Source of the DNA: Candidatus Omnitrophota bacterium
Lineage (GTDB): Bacteria; Omnitrophota; Gorgyraeia; Gorgyraeales; Gorgyraeaceae
Direction of reading: 5' to 3'
DNA length: 5,141 nucleotides
NCBI GenBank assembly: GCA_018901615.1
Contig: JAHIEN010000073.1
Span: 1 to 5,141, forward strand
In this document: positions 1 to 5,141 of the stretch, piece by piece
How the letters are laid out: each line of letters starts with the position of its first letter
Position numbering within the stretch: the first letter of the stretch is position 1
Position numbers and translations under genes: made by a program
Notes under the pieces: model-generated
The model's database searches: none
What the model saw: only the letters and a program-made list of their open reading frames with translations
What the model was told of the DNA's origin: nothing

Positions 1-396
1 AGGTATCTTTCAGAAGAACTTTTTAAAATTAAGAATAGATTCTTTTCGACATTTGTGGTAGTATTTACAAGTGGCGCGCTTGCGCTGAGCGGTAAATGGA
101 GCGCGATCTGGCCAATGTTCGGAGCTTCGAACCAGCTTGTCGCAGCGCTTACATTTATAGTGATTTCCAGCTGGCTTTTATGCAGAGGAAAAAGTTTGAA
201 GTTTACATTTTTCCCAGCTGTCTTGATGCTCGTGACTTCCATAGGCGCGCTCTTGTACCAGCTGGTACAGTTTATAAAATCTAAAGACACGCTGCTCGCG
301 TGCGCGTCTATTGTATTGATAGCATTGTCATTACTAATGGTATATGATGTTATATCTACGGTAAGGAGAAAAGGCCTGAAGTGCCAAATTCTATAG
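1..396 (+). CDS. cstA: CstA-family carbon starvation / peptide-pyruvate transporter, C-terminal fragment
   Basis: This is the last 131 residues of an integral membrane protein whose start lies left of the window; the frame is open from base 1 to the TAG at 394-396. The identifying signature is WPMFGASNQLVAAL (residues 37-50), matching the W-P-x-F-G-x-x-N-Q-L motif of the CstA family. Three further hydrophobic spans are visible, near residues 46-61, 70-92 and 98-118, followed by a short basic tail (RRKG) expected on the cytoplasmic side. CstA and its relative BtsT in E. coli are inner-membrane transporters for peptides and pyruvate, induced by carbon starvation. The substrate here cannot be read from this fragment. 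Its last 16 bases overlap the start of lysC, implying translational coupling. An ATG-like start near base 55 is not used: that position is GTG inside the continuing frame. Confidence 0.85.
   Translation, partial: RYLSEELFKIKNRFFSTFVVVFTSGALALSGKWSAIWPMFGASNQLVAALTFIVISSWLLCRGKSLKFTFFPAVLMLVTSIGALLYQLVQFIKSKDTLLACASIVLIALSLLMVYDVISTVRRKGLKCQIL
254..269. repeat. Perfect 16-bp palindrome inside cstA
   Basis: TGTACCAGCTGGTACA reads the same on both strands. It lies within codons for a membrane segment (LYQLVQ). A perfect palindrome of this length is mildly unlikely by chance in 5 kb (roughly 0.1 expected on uniform composition). It might be an operator-like site, but it is inside a gene and far from any start, so I assign no function. 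Confidence 0.4.
363..369 (+). promoter_or_regulatory. Ribosome binding site for lysC (GTG start)
   Basis: AAGGAGA lies 11 bases before the GTG at 381 and inside the last codons of cstA. It supports the GTG as the lysC start, since no ATG or other start candidate precedes the conserved KYGGSSV motif in that frame. Spacing is slightly long; the AAAAGG at 369-374 is a closer alternative. Confidence 0.6.
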
Positions 397-1607
397 TTGT
401 TCAAAAATACGGCGGCTCATCAGTAGCAAATATTGAACGCATAAAAAAAGTAGCGGAAAGAGTGGTCGGGTATAGGAGAAAAGGCCACAAGGTAGTGGTG
501 GTAGTTTCTGCGCTCGGGGATACGACTGACGAGCTCTTAAAGCTTGCTCATGGCATAACAGAATCGCCCAGCGAGAGAGAGCTGGACATGCTTATTTCCA
601 CAGGCGAACAGGTCTCGGTCGCGCTTCTCGCGATGGCTATCCATAAACTTGGTTTTGACGCCATATCTTTTACCGGCGCTCAGGTGGGGATTGTTACGGA
701 CAGGAGCCATACAAAGGCGAGGATAGTAGATATAAGCGCGGACAGAATAAGAAAAGAGCTAAAGAAGGGAAGGGTTGTTATAGTCGCTGGTTTTCAAGGA
801 ATAAATCCTGACCAGGAGATTACAACGCTTGGCCGCGGCGGGAGTGACATAACAGCTGTGGCGCTTGCCAAGACCCTGAACGCCTCGTCATGCGAGATCT
901 ACACTGATGTTGAAGGCGTATATACAGCTGACCCGAGGATTGTAAAAGACGCTGTAAAGCTTTCGCGCATAAGCTATGAAGAGATGCTTGAATTGGCCTC
1001 TCTGGGCGCGCAGGTAATGCAGGCCAGATCAATGGAGGTCGCTAAGAAATTTTCAGTTCCGTTACACATAAGATCCAGTTTTACCAGTAAAACAGGGACG
1101 ATTATCTCCAAGGAGGTCAAGGCAATGGAAGAAGTGCTTGTTAGCGGGGTTACAATGAATAAGGGCGAGGCAAAAGTCACTATCTGCGACGTGCCTGATA
1201 GACCGGGCATAGCTGCTTATATATTCAAGGATCTGGCCAAGGCAGATATAAACGTTGACATGATAATTCAGAATATAAGCAGGACAGGTTATACTGACAT
1301 GTCTTTTACTGTGCCGCTAAGTGAATTAAACAGGTGCAAAAAGGCCGTGGAAGGTGTTGCTAAAAAGGTAAAGGCAAAGGACGCTATATACAACAGCGAA
1401 ATCGCGAAGGTTTCAATAGTGGGCGTGGGCATGAAGAGCCATTCCGGGGTGGCGGCAAAGATGTTCGAGGCCCTCGCGTCTAAAAAGATAAACATAGATA
1501 TGATCTCCACGTCTGAGATAAAGATATCATGCGTAATAAAGAAGAATAGAGCGGAGGATGCGGTAAGGGCGCTTCACGGGGCGTTTAGATTGAACAAAAA
1601 ACATTAA
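381..1607 (+). CDS. lysC: Aspartate kinase, two-ACT-domain (LysC alpha subunit)
   Basis: Phosphorylates L-aspartate with ATP, the first step toward diaminopimelate/lysine, methionine and threonine, in the cytoplasm. The 408 residues match the usual length of about 400-410 for single-function LysC. The amino acid kinase domain covers about residues 4-245, with KYGGSSVA (9-16) at the nucleotide/substrate site, STGEQVS (73-79), TTLGRGGSDITA (148-159) and EIYTDVEGVYTADPR (172-186). Two ACT regulatory domains follow (about 262-330 and 341-405), containing NVDMIIQNIS (291-300), GVGMKSHSGVAAKMF (348-362) and STSEIKIS (376-383), the segments that bind feedback effectors such as lysine or threonine in related enzymes. 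GTG is the start because the protein begins just before the conserved Lys motif. The gene overlaps cstA by 16 bases, and cimA follows after 47. No homoserine dehydrogenase domain is fused. Which amino acid inhibits it cannot be decided here. Confidence 0.96.
   Translation: MPNSIVVQKYGGSSVANIERIKKVAERVVGYRRKGHKVVVVVSALGDTTDELLKLAHGITESPSERELDMLISTGEQVSVALLAMAIHKLGFDAISFTGAQVGIVTDRSHTKARIVDISADRIRKELKKGRVVIVAGFQGINPDQEITTLGRGGSDITAVALAKTLNASSCEIYTDVEGVYTADPRIVKDAVKLSRISYEEMLELASLGAQVMQARSMEVAKKFSVPLHIRSSFTSKTGTIISKEVKAMEEVLVSGVTMNKGEAKVTICDVPDRPGIAAYIFKDLAKADINVDMIIQNISRTGYTDMSFTVPLSELNRCKKAVEGVAKKVKAKDAIYNSEIAKVSIVGVGMKSHSGVAAKMFEALASKKINIDMISTSEIKISCVIKKNRAEDAVRALHGAFRLNKKH
1110..1117 (+). 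promoter_or_regulatory. Internal Shine-Dalgarno for the LysC beta subunit
   Basis: AAGGAGGT matches the anti-Shine-Dalgarno core fully and sits 7 bases before an in-frame ATG at 1125 (8 counted from AGGAGG). It is the strongest ribosome binding site in the window, yet it lies in the middle of lysC, at the linker between kinase and ACT domains. Confidence 0.75.
1125..1607 (+). CDS. lysC: Probable LysC beta subunit from an internal start (ACT domains only)
   Basis: An in-frame ATG at codon 249 of lysC, preceded by a near-perfect Shine-Dalgarno, would yield a 160-residue protein consisting only of the two ACT domains. It begins MEEVLVSGVTMNKGEAKVT, and from memory closely resembles the separately initiated beta subunit of Corynebacterium glutamicum aspartokinase. 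In that organism and in Bacillus subtilis LysC, alpha and beta chains come from one gene in the same frame and form an alpha2beta2 enzyme in which effector sites lie at the ACT interfaces. Seen here: the ribosome site, start codon, frame and domain boundary. Known: the alpha/beta arrangement in relatives. Inferred: that both products are made in this organism. The alternative is that M249 is an ordinary internal methionine and only a homo-oligomer is produced. Confidence 0.72.
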   Translation: MEEVLVSGVTMNKGEAKVTICDVPDRPGIAAYIFKDLAKADINVDMIIQNISRTGYTDMSFTVPLSELNRCKKAVEGVAKKVKAKDAIYNSEIAKVSIVGVGMKSHSGVAAKMFEALASKKINIDMISTSEIKISCVIKKNRAEDAVRALHGAFRLNKKH

Positions 1608-1654
1608 ACCTTACAAATATTGCAATGCGGGAATTGTCAACTTAAGAGGGCGAG
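1608..1654 (+). other. lysC-cimA intergenic spacer
   Basis: These 47 bases hold the cimA ribosome site at their 3' end and nothing else clear. There is no GC-rich hairpin with a T run, so no intrinsic terminator, and no convincing plus-strand promoter. Read-through from lysC into cimA is therefore expected. Confidence 0.6.
1644..1650 (+). promoter_or_regulatory. Ribosome binding site for cimA
   Basis: AAGAGGG ends 4 bases before the ATG at 1655. It is a moderate match with short spacing, and it supports that ATG, which is directly followed by the conserved IYDTTLRDG motif. Confidence 0.55.
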
Positions 1655-3232
1655 ATGAGAGAAATAAAAATTTATGATACCACATTGAGGGACGGTTCGC
1701 AGGGCGAGGGCATCTCATTTTCAGTAAATGACAAGCTTAAGATCGCCAGAAAATTGGACTCTATGGGCATGCATTATATAGAAGGCGGCTGGCCAGGTTC
1801 AAACCCCAAGGACATGGAGTTTTTTAAAGAGGCGAAAAAAATAAAGTTTAGAAGATCCGAGCTGGTGGCCTTTGGGAGCACCAGGAGGGCAAAGACAAGC
1901 CCGGCCAAAGACGAGAACCTCAAAGGTTTTTTTAAGGCTGGCGTAAAGACAGTCGCTGTGTTTGGAAAGACCTGGGACCTGCATGTTGCAGAGGTTTTCA
2001 AGGTCCCTCTTCAAGAAAACCTGGATATGATACAGGACACAGTGGAATACCTGAAGTCCAGAAAATTTAAGGTCTTTTATGACGCTGAACATTTCTTTGA
2101 CGGGTATACGCATAATAAAGAATACGCGCTTGAGACATTGCGGGCTGCCGCAAAAGGAGGATGCGACGCGATCATACTCTGTGACACTAATGGAGGTATG
2201 ATCACTAGCGAACTCGGAGTTATTGTAAGGGCTGTTGTGAGCGAGTTCGGAGACTCGATGCCTATAGGCATCCATACCCACAATGACAGCGGCATGGCAG
2301 TGGCCAATAGCATTGCCGCAATACAATCCGGCTCTAGTATTGTGCAGGGCACCATCAATGGCTACGGAGAGAGGTGCGGCAACGCAGACCTTTGCGTTAT
2401 CATCCCTAATCTTCAGATAAAGATGGAGTATAACTGTCTGCCAAAGTCAAAATTAAAAGAGCTTACAGAGGTCTCGCATTACGTGAGCGAGGTCTCAAAT
2501 ATGAAACAGCAGGACAACCAGCCATTTGTCGGCAGGAGCGCCTTTGCCCATAAGGGAGGGGTGCATGTAAACGCGGTAATGAAGAACCCCAAGACGTACG
2601 AGCACGTAGGGCCTGAGACAGTCGGGAATCACAGGCGGATACTGATCTCAGAGCTTTCCGGCCAGACCAGTATTATCCTGAAGGCAAAGGAGATAGAGCT
2701 CGATCTTTCTAAAAACGACCCAAAGACAAGAAAGATCTTAAAGCTGGTGCAGAACCTGGAAAACCAGGGTTATTATTTTGAGGCGGCTGACGCGTCGTTC
2801 GAACTCTTGGTGAAAAAGGCATTGAAGAAATATAAACCGTTTTTCACGCTGGAAGGTTTTAAGGTCAGTATTGAAAAGAGGGAAGACAATGTATTGATCT
2901 CAGAGGCTACCATCAAGGTGCGCGTCAACAGGCGTATAGAGCACACTGCCGCTGAAGGCGATGGCCCTGTCAATGCCCTCGATAATGCCCTGCGCAAGGC
3001 TTTAAATAAATTTTATCCCACCCTTTCTAATATGCACCTGTCAGATTTCAAGGTCAGGGTCCTGGACGAGAAGGCAGGCACCGCCGCGAATGTCCGTGTT
3101 TTGATCCAATCTCAGGACGAGAAGACATCATGGAATACTATCGGCGTGTCAGAGAATATCATCGAGGCAAGCTGGCAGGCTCTGGCAGACAGCGTGGAAT
3201 ATAAGCTGTTGAAGGATAAGATTAAAAGTTAA
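1655..3232 (+). CDS. cimA: (R)-citramalate synthase
   Basis: Condenses pyruvate and acetyl-CoA to (R)-citramalate, the entry to the threonine-independent isoleucine route, continued by LeuCD and LeuB to 2-oxobutyrate. The 525 residues fit the long citramalate synthase family (about 510-540). The TIM-barrel catalytic domain begins with YDTTLRDGSQGEGISFS (7-23), with the catalytic Arg12-Asp13 pair; the family-typical GGWPGSNPKD follows (44-53). The metal-binding IHTHNDSG is at 206-213 (His207, His209), and GYGERCGNADL at 236-246 gives the conserved Asn. AFAHKGGVHVNAVMK (296-310) matches the usual HKxGxH region. The C-terminal LeuA-dimer regulatory domain spans about 395-515, including EGDGPVNALDNAL (434-446) and VRVLIQSQ (480-487); in relatives it binds the end product, isoleucine or leucine. 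GGWPGSNPKD argues against 2-isopropylmalate or homocitrate synthase. The neighbours, aspartate kinase and ValRS, agree with branched-chain amino acid metabolism. Confidence 0.95.
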   Translation: MREIKIYDTTLRDGSQGEGISFSVNDKLKIARKLDSMGMHYIEGGWPGSNPKDMEFFKEAKKIKFRRSELVAFGSTRRAKTSPAKDENLKGFFKAGVKTVAVFGKTWDLHVAEVFKVPLQENLDMIQDTVEYLKSRKFKVFYDAEHFFDGYTHNKEYALETLRAAAKGGCDAIILCDTNGGMITSELGVIVRAVVSEFGDSMPIGIHTHNDSGMAVANSIAAIQSGSSIVQGTINGYGERCGNADLCVIIPNLQIKMEYNCLPKSKLKELTEVSHYVSEVSNMKQQDNQPFVGRSAFAHKGGVHVNAVMKNPKTYEHVGPETVGNHRRILISELSGQTSIILKAKEIELDLSKNDPKTRKILKLVQNLENQGYYFEAADASFELLVKKALKKYKPFFTLEGFKVSIEKREDNVLISEATIKVRVNRRIEHTAAEGDGPVNALDNALRKALNKFYPTLSNMHLSDFKVRVLDEKAGTAANVRVLIQSQDEKTSWNTIGVSENIIEASWQALADSVEYKLLKDKIKS

Positions 3233-3276
3233 TCACCAAACGCCAAATTCCAATAATCAAATAATGACCGATAACC
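3231..3276 (+). repeat. Degenerate A/C-rich heptad tract between cimA and valS
   Basis: The sequence from the cimA stop codon to valS can be parsed into 7-base units with an A-rich head and a CC tail: AATCACC at 3231-3237, AAACGCC at 3238-3244, then AAATTCC at 3245-3251. Units become degenerate at 3252-3258, an 11-base unit ends in GACC at 3259-3269, and GATAACC is at 3270-3276. The plus strand has almost no G. There is no terminator hairpin, no promoter and no Shine-Dalgarno for valS. It looks like a decayed intergenic short tandem repeat; whether it is dispersed elsewhere in the genome cannot be seen here. Confidence 0.5.
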
Positions 3277-3279
3277 AAT

Positions 3280-5141
3280 ATGAAAGAGATCCCATCCAGA
3301 TATAATCCAAAAGAAACAGAAGAGATGCTGTACAGGCAATGGGAAGAAAAAGGCTGGTTTCACGCAGGCCCGGATTCTTCGCGCGCGCCTTTTACCATTG
3401 CGATACCTCCTCCCAATATTACAGGGATATTGCATATGGGCCATGCCTTGAACAACAGTATTCAGGATATACTTATCCGATGGAGAAGGATGCAGGGGTT
3501 TAATGCCTTGTGGGTACCTGGTACTGACCATGCCGGCATAGCCACACAGAACGTGGTCGAGCGAAAAGTTCGCAAAGAAGGCAGGACAAGGCAGGGACTC
3601 GGCAGAGAAAATTTTATAAAAGAGGTCTGGAAGTGGCGCGAAGAGCATGGCAATACCATAATAAACCAGCTCAAGAGGCTCGGGGCGTCATGCGACTGGC
3701 AGAGGACCAGATTTACGATGGATAAAGGGCTTTCAGACGCGGTGGCGGAGGCGTTTGAACAGCTCTATAATAAGGGCCTGATCTACAGGGGCGACTATAT
3801 CATAAACTGGTGCCCGAGATGCCAGACTGCTCTTTCTGACGAAGAGGCGCCGCACGTAGATATCGAGGGGAAGTTGTATTATATAAAATATCCGTTTTCG
3901 CATAGCGCAGAGCGCACCCCGCACCACAAGGGTTCGGGGCAGGTAGCGCAGAGCGAAGGTATTATAGTGGCGACGACCAGGCCTGAGACAATGCTGGGCG
4001 ATGTGGCGGTAGCGGTAAACCCCAAAGATAGACGGTACAAGAAACTCATCGGTAGAAAATTGATATTGCCTCTTGTCGACCGTGAGATAGATATCATAGC
4101 GGATGATTCTGTGGATAAAAAATTCGGCACAGGAGCTGTAAAGATCACACCCGCGCATGACCCGAACGATTTTGAGATATCAAAACGCCATGCCCTGGAG
4201 CCGGTCAAGGTGATGGCTCCGGACGGCAAGATGAATAAGAACGCTGGACGTTTTGCCGGTATGGACAGATTTCAGGCGCGCGAGACTATTGTGCGCGAAC
4301 TTGAAGAAAAGGGTCTCCTGGTAAAGACGGAAAAACACCAGCATGCTGTTGGCCATTGTTACAGGTGCCATACAATCGTAGAGCCTTATCTGTCTCTCCA
4401 GTGGTTTGTAAAGATGAAACCCCTGGCTGCCCCGGCAATAGAGGCTGTGAAAACAGGAAAGATCAGATTTTACCCAAAGAGATGGACAAAGGTCTATCTG
4501 AACTGGATGGAGAATATAAGGGACTGGTGCATATCTCGCCAGATATGGTGGGGGCATCGTTTGCCTGTTTACTATTGTAAAGCCTGCATGAAACAGGCAA
4601 ACGAGCTCATAGCTCATAGCTCAGAGCTCACAGGAAAAAATAGCGGTATAATTGTTTCAAAGATCAGGCCTGAGAGGTGTCCGGAGTGCGGGGGAACGGA
4701 TATATATCAGGACGAAGACGTCCTGGATACATGGTTCTCGTCGTGGCTCTGGCCTTTTTCAACGCTTGGGTGGCCTGAGAAGACCAGGGACCTTGAATAT
4801 TTTTATCCTACATCAGTGCTGGTAACAGCGCCTGAGATATTATTTTTCTGGGTCGCGAGGATGATTGTCTCAGGCCTGGAATTCATGAAGGATATCCCGT
4901 TCAAAGACGTGTATCTGCATGGCACGGTGAGGGACCTGACCGGGAAAAAGATGTCTAAGTCGCTGGGGAATGTCATTGACCCTATTGATATTATAAATGA
5001 ATTCGGTTCTGATGCCCTGCGGTATAGCATGATAGCTATTACAGCTACGGGGCAGGATGTATTTCTCTCCAAGGAGAAGTTTGAGATAGGCAGGAACTTT
5101 GCGAATAAGATATGGAACGCGTCGAGATTTGTGCTCATGAA
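3280..5141 (+). CDS. valS: Valyl-tRNA synthetase, N-terminal two thirds (runs off right edge)
   Basis: Charges tRNA-Val with valine and hydrolyses mis-attached threonine, in the cytoplasm. The frame is open from ATG 3280 through 620 codons to the window end; bacterial ValRS is typically about 870-900 residues, so the anticodon-binding domain and C-terminal coiled coil are missing. The class I catalytic motifs are PPPNITGILHMGH (43-55, HIGH type) and KMSKS (557-561). The editing domain shows ATTRPETMLGD (231-241) and TPAHDPNDF (290-298). Zinc-type cysteine pairs occur at C178/C181, C360/C363, C433/C436 and C467/C470, and DVLDTWFSSWLWPFSTLGWP (480-499) is typical of ValRS. ATG 3280 is chosen because KEIPSRYNPKETEEM matches the family N-terminus and an in-frame TGA lies 15 bases upstream. 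No Shine-Dalgarno precedes it, so it may depend on coupling to cimA. Two segments (about 208-227 and 437-455) look like insertions relative to the family. Confidence 0.96.
   Translation, partial: MKEIPSRYNPKETEEMLYRQWEEKGWFHAGPDSSRAPFTIAIPPPNITGILHMGHALNNSIQDILIRWRRMQGFNALWVPGTDHAGIATQNVVERKVRKEGRTRQGLGRENFIKEVWKWREEHGNTIINQLKRLGASCDWQRTRFTMDKGLSDAVAEAFEQLYNKGLIYRGDYIINWCPRCQTALSDEEAPHVDIEGKLYYIKYPFSHSAERTPHHKGSGQVAQSEGIIVATTRPETMLGDVAVAVNPKDRRYKKLIGRKLILPLVDREIDIIADDSVDKKFGTGAVKITPAHDPNDFEISKRHALEPVKVMAPDGKMNKNAGRFAGMDRFQARETIVRELEEKGLLVKTEKHQHAVGHCYRCHTIVEPYLSLQWFVKMKPLAAPAIEAVKTGKIRFYPKRWTKVYLNWMENIRDWCISRQIWWGHRLPVYYCKACMKQANELIAHSSELTGKNSGIIVSKIRPERCPECGGTDIYQDEDVLDTWFSSWLWPFSTLGWPEKTRDLEYFYPTSVLVTAPEILFFWVARMIVSGLEFMKDIPFKDVYLHGTVRDLTGKKMSKSLGNVIDPIDIINEFGSDALRYSMIAITATGQDVFLSKEKFEIGRNFANKIWNASRFVLM
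3901..3959 (+). repeat. Insertion 1 in valS: AGCGCAG repeats flanking a small hairpin
   Basis: The 12-mer TAGCGCAGAGCG occurs at 3903-3914 and again at 3946-3957. Between the copies, CCCCG (3917-3921) pairs with CGGGG (3935-3939), and ACC (3923-3925) with GGT (3931-3933), giving an imperfect stem with an ACAAG loop. The segment encodes about 20 polar residues (HSAERTPHHKGSGQ and on) between the start of the editing domain (YYIKYPF) and its IIVATTRPET strand. Thermus ValRS, as I recall it, has some 17 fewer residues there. The two 12-mers are 43 bases apart, not a multiple of three, so they are translated in different frames and this is not a simple in-frame duplication. Confidence 0.6.
4557..4604 (+). 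repeat. Perfect 14-bp inverted repeat in valS
   Basis: TCGTTTGCCTGTTT at 4557-4570 is exactly the reverse complement of 4591-4604, with a 20-base spacer. The left arm encodes part of the conserved WGHRLPVYYC stretch; the right arm encodes KQAN in a variable loop. By rough count, an arm of this length with a spacer under 50 bases is expected about once in a thousand windows of this size. The right arm is probably an inverted copy of the left. A hairpin in the mRNA is possible but would lie mid-gene. Confidence 0.75.
4604..4631 (+). repeat. Four-copy 7-bp tandem repeat (AGCTCAN) in valS
   Basis: Four successive heptamers: two copies of AGCTCAT, then AGCTCAG, then AGCTCAC. They also form an imperfect palindrome, with 4603-4614 pairing to 4618-4629 at 10 of 12 positions around a CAT loop. 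The repeat is translated as part of NELIAHSSELTG, between the two cysteine pairs C433/C436 and C467/C470. A change of one unit would shift the frame, so the copy number must be stable, or change in threes, for ValRS to be made. Confidence 0.8.

Noticed and set aside
1612..1640. TTGACA-like -35 element on the minus strand in the lysC-cimA spacer
   Set aside because: The matching -10 (TATTTG) is weak and the spacing poor (15 bases); it would drive antisense RNA over lysC with no supporting feature.
2155..2163. Strong Shine-Dalgarno-like AAGGAGG next to an ATG inside cimA
   Set aside because: The ATG touches the motif with no spacing and is out of frame with cimA, so it is unlikely to start translation.
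1799..2326. Long minus-strand open frame opposite cimA (175 codons)
   Set aside because: It lies wholly antisense to a gene with clear catalytic motifs, shows no recognisable domain, and is explained by the codon bias of cimA. Other minus-strand frames opposite lysC and valS are rejected for the same reason.
2468..2496. GAGGTCTC repeated at 2468-2475 and 2489-2496 in cimA
   Set aside because: Only 8 bases long, within coding sequence, with no extension or symmetry; expected by chance.
3325..3327. Alternative valS start at codon 16, preceded by purine-rich AGAAGAG
   Set aside because: It would remove the family-typical N-terminal SRYNPKETEE segment, which matches other ValRS proteins; ATG 3280 is preferred despite lacking a ribosome site.
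3229..3648. Minus-strand open frame spanning the cimA-valS junction and the valS start
   Set aside because: Most of it is antisense to conserved ValRS codons including the HMGH motif, and there is no recognisable protein family.
1..5141. CRISPR arrays, tRNA or rRNA genes, transposases, riboswitches or intrinsic terminators
   Set aside because: None is visible on either strand. Nearly the whole window is protein coding, and the two 47-base gaps are too short for a T-box or leader attenuator.

Overview
The window is a compact run of four housekeeping genes, all on the plus strand: the 3' end of a cstA-type transporter gene, lysC (aspartate kinase), cimA ((R)-citramalate synthase) and the first two thirds of valS (valyl-tRNA synthetase). 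The gaps are tiny: cstA and lysC overlap by 16 bases, and the other two junctions are 47 bases each. I see no terminator or convincing plus-strand promoter inside the window, so the genes are probably read as one transcript that starts upstream. Moderate GC, heavy use of AGG/AGA for Arg and ATA for Ile, and this gene order suggest an uncultured bacterium. Candidatus Omnitrophota is my best guess, from memory of similar gene neighbourhoods, and it is not proven by the sequence.

Region by region: 1-396 encodes the membrane-embedded C-terminus of CstA. 381-1607 is a two-ACT aspartate kinase starting at GTG. Inside it is a very strong Shine-Dalgarno and ATG (1110-1127) at the place where Corynebacterium and Bacillus lysC genes start their separate regulatory beta subunit, so the locus probably makes both alpha and beta chains. 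1655-3232 is a full-length citramalate synthase. 3231-3276, before valS, is an A/C-rich degenerate 7-bp repeat tract with no Shine-Dalgarno. 3280-5141 is valS, open to the right edge and cut after the KMSKS loop.

The genes fit one theme. Aspartate kinase commits aspartate to Lys/DAP, Met and Thr. CimA commits pyruvate and acetyl-CoA to 2-oxobutyrate and then isoleucine without threonine deaminase. ValS uses valine, the sister branched-chain product. CstA-family proteins import peptides or pyruvate, so the transporter may feed the same carbon pool; that link is inference.

I found no new multi-gene system. The most unusual content is small-scale DNA structure within and before valS: two apparent in-frame insertions (about 3901-3959 and 4591-4655) that share a 7-bp motif AGCKCAN in the same reading frame, a perfect 14-bp inverted repeat whose right arm looks like an inverted copy of conserved valS sequence, and the heptad tract upstream of the gene.
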